Shown here piece after piece: positions 5,757 through 9,525 of a stretch of 9,525 nt of DNA. The translations under genes were made by a program, and so were the position numbers. The notes below the pieces were generated by a model. It saw only the letters and a program-made list of their open reading frames with translations, did not search any database and was not told the DNA's origin. Source of the stretch: Sporosarcina sp. (lineage in GTDB: Bacteria > Bacillota > Bacilli > Bacillales_A > Planococcaceae); contig JARIDM010000243.1 of the NCBI GenBank assembly GCA_029263945.1, positions 1-9,525 of the forward strand, given 5' to 3'. Numbering within the stretch: the stretch's first letter is position 1; each line of letters starts with the position of its first letter.

Positions 5757-6878
5757 TTAGCTAGATACCCGAAAGATGCGTTGGTCCTTCACATACTTTT
5801 CCATGATCGCATGATTAATCTCGTAGCCAATTCCAACGACATCTGCTAATGCAATCGTTCCAGCGACAACTTCAATGATTGGTTCAATAGGGTCTTCCGC
5901 CCAAAAATGAGTGGACGCACTAAAATCGCCTGGGTATGTCATTTGAGCCAATGAAGCGAGTGCCAAGTTATGGGCCTTCGAAATCCCGAATTCAATCATC
6001 CCACCCATCCATACGGGTATCGCATGTTGTTTTGCAAGTTCATGAATGTTAAGCGATGCCGTTATCCCGCCAACACGACCTGGTTTCAACACAATAACAG
6101 AACCAGCTTCCAACTTAATCATTCGTCTCGCATCGGCCACCGATCGAATACTTTCATCTAAAGCAATGGGCGTCCTCATTAACGCAGATGCCTTCTTATG
6201 CTGTTCCCATTCGTCTTCTCCAAAAGGTTGCTCGATCAATGTAAGCCCAGCATGATCATAGGTCAAAAGAGCCTCTAACCCTAGTCGGTCAAAAATTCCA
6301 TTGGCATCTGCAAAAAATAACAACTGTGGAAAGGATGTGACAAGTTTTTTTACTTCATGAGGGTCAGTACGCTCGTCAATCTTCACTTTCACACGTTGAT
6401 AACCCGTTTCAAGCGCAGATCGAGTCGCTTCGTACATATGCTCATTAATCTCTCCTGTGAGCACAATTCCAGCATCAATTTCTGAGCGTTCTCCGCCGAG
6501 TAATTTCCATAAAGGGACATCCTGTTTTTTTGCAAATAAATCCCATACTGCTAAATCTAATGATGCTTTCGCCATACGGTTTCCTTTGACATGTTTGAAC
6601 TGTTCGCACAGTTCTGATGGATGTGTCATGGCTTTCCCGATAACAGCAGGAATAAGCCAGTTGACTAATGTATCCCAACAACTTTGACACGTTTCTTCTG
6701 TATACCAAGGTGCGCTAAACGCAACACATTCACCGAGTCCAATAATCCCTTTACTATCAACGACCTCCACAAGAATCGATTCTCGTTCGGTCACTTTTTG
6801 TAAATGTGTCGTGAATGGTTGTTTCAAAGGAACAGACACACGATGAAGTCGTATTTCTGCTATGTCAATTAGAGCCAT
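5757..6878 (-). CDS. menC: o-Succinylbenzoate synthase
   Basis: MenC dehydrates SHCHC to o-succinylbenzoate in menaquinone biosynthesis. The 373 residues show the enolase-superfamily arrangement: an N-terminal capping domain, then a barrel with the catalytic KxK (Lys164, Lys166), metal ligands Asp191, Glu216 and Asp241, and a final catalytic Lys265 in VLKPGRVGG. This is the longer MenC type found in Bacillales and Amycolatopsis, some of which also racemise N-acylamino acids; such a side activity is possible but cannot be read from sequence. The ATG overlaps the last codons of menE by 10 bases, preceded by GGGAG, which argues for translational coupling. It is the last gene of the cluster and is followed by the bidirectional terminator. 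Confidence 0.95.
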   Translation of the reverse strand: MALIDIAEIRLHRVSVPLKQPFTTHLQKVTERESILVEVVDSKGIIGLGECVAFSAPWYTEETCQSCWDTLVNWLIPAVIGKAMTHPSELCEQFKHVKGNRMAKASLDLAVWDLFAKKQDVPLWKLLGGERSEIDAGIVLTGEINEHMYEATRSALETGYQRVKVKIDERTDPHEVKKLVTSFPQLLFFADANGIFDRLGLEALLTYDHAGLTLIEQPFGEDEWEQHKKASALMRTPIALDESIRSVADARRMIKLEAGSVIVLKPGRVGGITASLNIHELAKQHAIPVWMGGMIEFGISKAHNLALASLAQMTYPGDFSASTHFWAEDPIEPIIEVVAGTIALADVVGIGYEINHAIMEKYVKDQRIFRVSS

Positions 6879-8305
6879 TTTTTCAGCTCCCGACGTAATA
6901 ATTTATTTGAAGCATTGCGCGGTAACTTTTCGACAAAATGGACCGCTTTGGGCATTTTATAACGGGCGAGTTGCTCCCTACAATAATTCAGCAATTCTTC
7001 CTCAGTAACTGCCTTTGATGTCACAACATAAGCGACAGGAATATGTCCCCATTTTTTATCTTCTTTTCCACAAACGCCCGCCTCTACTACTAATGGATGC
7101 GACATCAGTACATTTTCTATTTCAGCAGGATAAAGGTTCTCTCCGCCTGAAATGATTAGGTCCGACCGTCGATCAATGATATATAAATAACCGTCATCGT
7201 CAAGATAGCCAATGTCACCTGTTGAGAGCCACCCCTCTTCGATCGGAGCTTCATCTTGCGCGTGACCGATATAGCCCGGCGTTACATGGGGTCCGCTAAC
7301 CAATACTTCTCCGTGTTCACCGGACACTTGACTACCCCGTATTTGAATTTGGTTAAAGAACAACGGCTTCCCTGCCGAACCAATTTTTCGTAACGCATCT
7401 GATGCGGAAAGCGTTGCCGTCTGCGAACTCGTCTCTGTCATCCCGTAGGTTTGTAACACAGGTAACTGTAAATTTTGTGCCCGTTTTAAATAATCAACAG
7501 GTAAAGAACCACCGCCTGCAAGCATCGTTTTAAAAGAAGGATGCGCAACTTGGCCCTCCTCTTCAAATACACCAAGAATTTGTTGAAGCGTTGTCGCAAC
7601 AACCGACATACGCGTAACGGTCCCTTGTTGTATTTCTTTCGCTACTTTAACCGCATCAAATTTACTGTATAAACGGACTTCCATCCCATATAACACAGAT
7701 CTTACTAAAATTGAAAAACCGCTAATGTGAAATAAAGGCATCGTACATAGCCAAACATCTTCCTCCACAAGCCCCAAGTTTAATACCGAAGAAAGTGCAC
7801 TGGAGGTGTGATTGCCTACAGTTTGACGGACACCCTTCGGAAACCCAGTTGTACCTGATGTGTACATAATTGTAATCGTTCGATCCATTTCCCATCTCTC
7901 TTCAAGTTCAGGTTCTATTCCTTCTCCGGCTTTTAGTACTGAGAAAGGGAGCGTCAGGATGTTGATAGAGGACACCAGATGGGTTAATTCATCAGCGACA
8001 AGCACAGCTGCAGCTGATGAGTCAACCACTTGCCACTCTATTTCTTTCGGCGTCAATCGACTATTAAGCATGACAATTTCGAGGCCCAGAAGCATACAGC
8101 CGTGTATGACAAAAACCATTTCTTCAGTAGATGGACCGAGTAAAGCCACTCGGTCACCTTTTTTTAAGTCACTTGCGCTCATCCTGCTCGCATACTTTAG
8201 CGCAAGGTTCTTTAGTTCTTTAAAAGTCCACTGCGTATCTTGATAGGATAGTGCGGTTTTATCTGGTGTTAAATAAGCTCTTTGCAGCAACCAATTCGGT
8301 ATCAA
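6869..8305 (-). CDS. menE: o-Succinylbenzoate-CoA ligase
   Basis: MenE is an acyl-AMP-forming ligase that activates o-succinylbenzoate with ATP and CoA to give OSB-CoA, the MenB substrate. The 478 residues have the whole ANL-family layout: P-loop YTSGTTGFPKG (148-158), YGMTETS (287-293), STGDIG (361-366), the hinge region IDRRSDLIISGGENLYPAEIE (377-397) and the catalytic lysine near the end (Lys468 in NASNKLLRRE). It starts at TTG (8303-8305), supported by AAGGTGAT just upstream and by an in-frame stop a little further up. It overlaps menC by 10 bases. A terminator lies between it and menB, so expression depends on read-through or on a promoter I could not identify. Confidence 0.96.
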   Translation of the reverse strand: MIPNWLLQRAYLTPDKTALSYQDTQWTFKELKNLALKYASRMSASDLKKGDRVALLGPSTEEMVFVIHGCMLLGLEIVMLNSRLTPKEIEWQVVDSSAAAVLVADELTHLVSSINILTLPFSVLKAGEGIEPELEERWEMDRTITIMYTSGTTGFPKGVRQTVGNHTSSALSSVLNLGLVEEDVWLCTMPLFHISGFSILVRSVLYGMEVRLYSKFDAVKVAKEIQQGTVTRMSVVATTLQQILGVFEEEGQVAHPSFKTMLAGGGSLPVDYLKRAQNLQLPVLQTYGMTETSSQTATLSASDALRKIGSAGKPLFFNQIQIRGSQVSGEHGEVLVSGPHVTPGYIGHAQDEAPIEEGWLSTGDIGYLDDDGYLYIIDRRSDLIISGGENLYPAEIENVLMSHPLVVEAGVCGKEDKKWGHIPVAYVVTSKAVTEEELLNYCREQLARYKMPKAVHFVEKLPRNASNKLLRRELKKWL

Positions 8306-8322
8306 ACAATCACCTTCCCTTT

Positions 8323-8358
8323 AGAAAAAAGCTGCCCTTTTTAGCGGCAGCTTTTCTA
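8323..8358 (-). terminator. Intrinsic terminator between menB and menE
   Basis: On the minus strand AAAAGCTGCC pairs with GGCAGCTTTT around a loop containing CTAAAAAGG, then runs into six T and TCTAA. The flanking TTTAGA and TCTAA can extend the stem if two unpaired bases are allowed. It lies 25 to 60 bases past the menB stop and ends just before the menE ribosome binding site. Confidence 0.8.
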
Positions 8359-8383
8359 AACTAAAACTTTTTAAACCCTCGAT

Positions 8384-9202
8384 TTATGGGAAACGTGGGA
8401 ACTGACCAAAGTCAGGCTTACGCTTCTCTTTAAATGCATCGCGGCCTTCTTTCGCTTCGTCCGTTGTATAGTAAAGGAGTGTTGCATCCCCTGCCATTTG
8501 TTGCAGTCCCGCTAGACCATCTGTATCAGCATTCATTGCAGCCTTTACAAAACGCAGTGCTGTTGGACTCATGGCAAGCATCTCTTCACACCACTGGACC
8601 GTTTCATCCTCAAGTTGCGCATACGGAACAACTGTATTTACTAAGCCCATATCAAGTGCTTCTTGTGCATTATACTGACGGCATAAGAACCAAATTTCTC
8701 GCGCTTTCTTATGGCCTATAATACGTGCAAGATAGCCAGATCCATAACCCGCGTCAAATGAGCCGACTTTTGGTCCTGTTTGTCCAAAGATTGCATTGTC
8801 TGCAGCAATTGTTAGATCACAAACAACGTGAAGAACATGTCCTCCACCAATCGCAAATCCTGAAACCATTGCCACAACTGGCTTTGGAATTACACGGATT
8901 AGACGTTGAAGATCTAAGACGTTTAAGCGTGGGATTTCATCTTCTCCCACATATCCACCGTGCCCTCTAACAGTTTGGTCGCCTCCCGAACAGAAAGCTT
9001 TTTCACCTTCACCTGTTAACACAATAACCCCGATATTCTGATCGTCTCGTGCTCGAGAAAAAGCATCGATTAATTCCATAACCGTTTTCGGTCGAAATGC
9101 GTTGCGTACTTCAGGACGGTTAATCGTAATCTTCGCAATTCCACTATACTGTTCATATTTAATATCTTCGTATGTACGTAGTGTTTCCCATTGACGTGCC
9201 AT
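8384..9202 (-). CDS. menB: 1,4-Dihydroxy-2-naphthoyl-CoA synthase
   Basis: MenB, a crotonase-fold enzyme, closes the second ring of the naphthoquinone by converting OSB-CoA to 1,4-dihydroxy-2-naphthoyl-CoA. The 272 residues are full length. Visible features are the CoA and oxyanion region CSGGDQ (71-76) and GFAIGGGH (115-122), QTGPKVGSFDAG (141-152) with catalytic Asp150, REIWFLCRQY (168-177) and Tyr245 near the C-terminus. Gln141, Gly143 and Trp171 correspond to the bicarbonate site of the E. coli enzyme, so this is the bicarbonate-dependent class that lacks a side-chain carboxylate there. The ATG follows AAGGGGG at 8-base spacing, only 16 bases after menH, so the two are co-transcribed. The terminator downstream separates it from menE. 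Confidence 0.97.
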   Translation of the reverse strand: MARQWETLRTYEDIKYEQYSGIAKITINRPEVRNAFRPKTVMELIDAFSRARDDQNIGVIVLTGEGEKAFCSGGDQTVRGHGGYVGEDEIPRLNVLDLQRLIRVIPKPVVAMVSGFAIGGGHVLHVVCDLTIAADNAIFGQTGPKVGSFDAGYGSGYLARIIGHKKAREIWFLCRQYNAQEALDMGLVNTVVPYAQLEDETVQWCEEMLAMSPTALRFVKAAMNADTDGLAGLQQMAGDATLLYYTTDEAKEGRDAFKEKRKPDFGQFPRFP

Positions 9203-9218
9203 AATTTTAGCCCCCTTA

Positions 9219-9525
9219 TTATTTTAACTTGCTCATATGCTCCTCTACCATTGTAGCAAATAAAGTCGGTTTTTCCACATGTATTGCATGTCCTGTTGAT
9301 TTTACTGTTAAATGCGTTGATAATGGAAGGATTTCCTTCATTTCCCGGGCAATATTAACAAACTTCTTGTCGCTTTCTCCAGTAATAAGCAGAATAGGTA
9401 TTCGAATCATCGACAATTCATTCCAGTAAGACTTCTGTCTTCCCGTACCCATTCCCCGTAAACTATTCGCCAAACCTATTGCATTTTGGCTAAGTCTTTC
9501 TTCACGCACTTCTTTCTGTTTAGCG
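9219..9525 (-). CDS. menH: MenH C-terminal part (SHCHC synthase), cut by the window edge
   Basis: About 102 residues from the C-terminus of an alpha/beta hydrolase; the frame stays open to the right edge, so the start is outside the window. The segment GLANSLRGMGTGRQ is characteristic of MenH, and the remaining triad members are present: Asp in ITGESDKKF and His in STGHAIHVEKP. MenH eliminates pyruvate from SEPHCHC to give SHCHC, the MenC substrate. Position directly before menB, with a 16-base gap, agrees with the Bacillus order menF-menD-menH-menB-menE-menC. The GTG at 9507-9509 is internal and not a start. Confidence 0.9.
   Translation of the reverse strand, partial: AKQKEVREERLSQNAIGLANSLRGMGTGRQKSYWNELSMIRIPILLITGESDKKFVNIAREMKEILPLSTHLTVKSTGHAIHVEKPTLFATMVEEHMSKLK

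Noticed and set aside
7860..8243. A 127-codon open frame on the plus strand
   Set aside because: It lies wholly antisense to menE, has no ribosome binding site or recognisable protein character, and MenE motifs are intact on the other strand.
8434..8970. Two plus-strand open frames (8434-8721 and 8725-8970) opposite menB
   Set aside because: They are shadows of menB, whose protein is conserved across its full length; no start signals support them.

Overview
The window looks like ordinary chromosomal sequence from a low-GC, Gram-positive, spore-former-type bacterium (Bacillales). The protein families, the AT-rich intergenic regions and the strong GGAGG-type ribosome binding sites all fit. So does the gene neighbourhood: pckA, ytmA, ytkD, dps, yidD and the men genes also lie close together in Bacillus subtilis. 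Gene content and order differ enough from B. subtilis (no ytkA, an inserted yjfB-like gene, an inserted zinc-binding lipoprotein gene) that a relative such as a Planococcaceae member is plausible, but I cannot fix the genus.

Layout. Positions 1-201 are the pckA control region. pckA (202-1788, +) encodes ATP-dependent PEP carboxykinase and ends at a hairpin shared with the convergent ytmA-like hydrolase gene. A compact minus-strand group follows, in transcription order: an unrecognised 103-residue protein (3416-3105), the Nudix hydrolase ytkD, and the ytmA-like gene, whose start overlaps the end of ytkD. Upstream of these lie two separate minus-strand genes, a small YjfB-family gene (with its own terminator) and dps. 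dps and yidD diverge from a 200-bp region; the dps side has a good sigma-B-type promoter and the yidD side an extended -10 promoter. After yidD and its terminator comes a zinc-type substrate-binding lipoprotein gene (+) with a sigma-A promoter and a nearly perfect Zur box, but with no permease or ATPase gene beside it. A bidirectional terminator separates it from the menaquinone genes on the minus strand, transcribed menH (partial at the right edge), menB, menE, menC. A clear intrinsic terminator lies between menB and menE.

How the genes work together. MenH, MenB, MenE and MenC are consecutive-pathway enzymes of menaquinone biosynthesis: MenH and MenC make o-succinylbenzoate, MenE activates it with CoA, and MenB closes the naphthoate ring. 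pckA serves gluconeogenesis. dps, ytkD and the zinc-binding protein are stress or metal-homeostasis genes, apparently each under its own control (sigma-B for dps, Zur for the zinc gene, and a CcpN-like site for pckA).

I found no mobile element, CRISPR array, tRNA or rRNA, and no convincing undescribed multi-gene system. The best leads are regulatory: the CcpN-like site at pckA, the sigma-B promoter of dps, the Zur-controlled orphan zinc protein, the terminator inside the men cluster, and an unexplained plus-strand terminator-like hairpin in front of yjfB.
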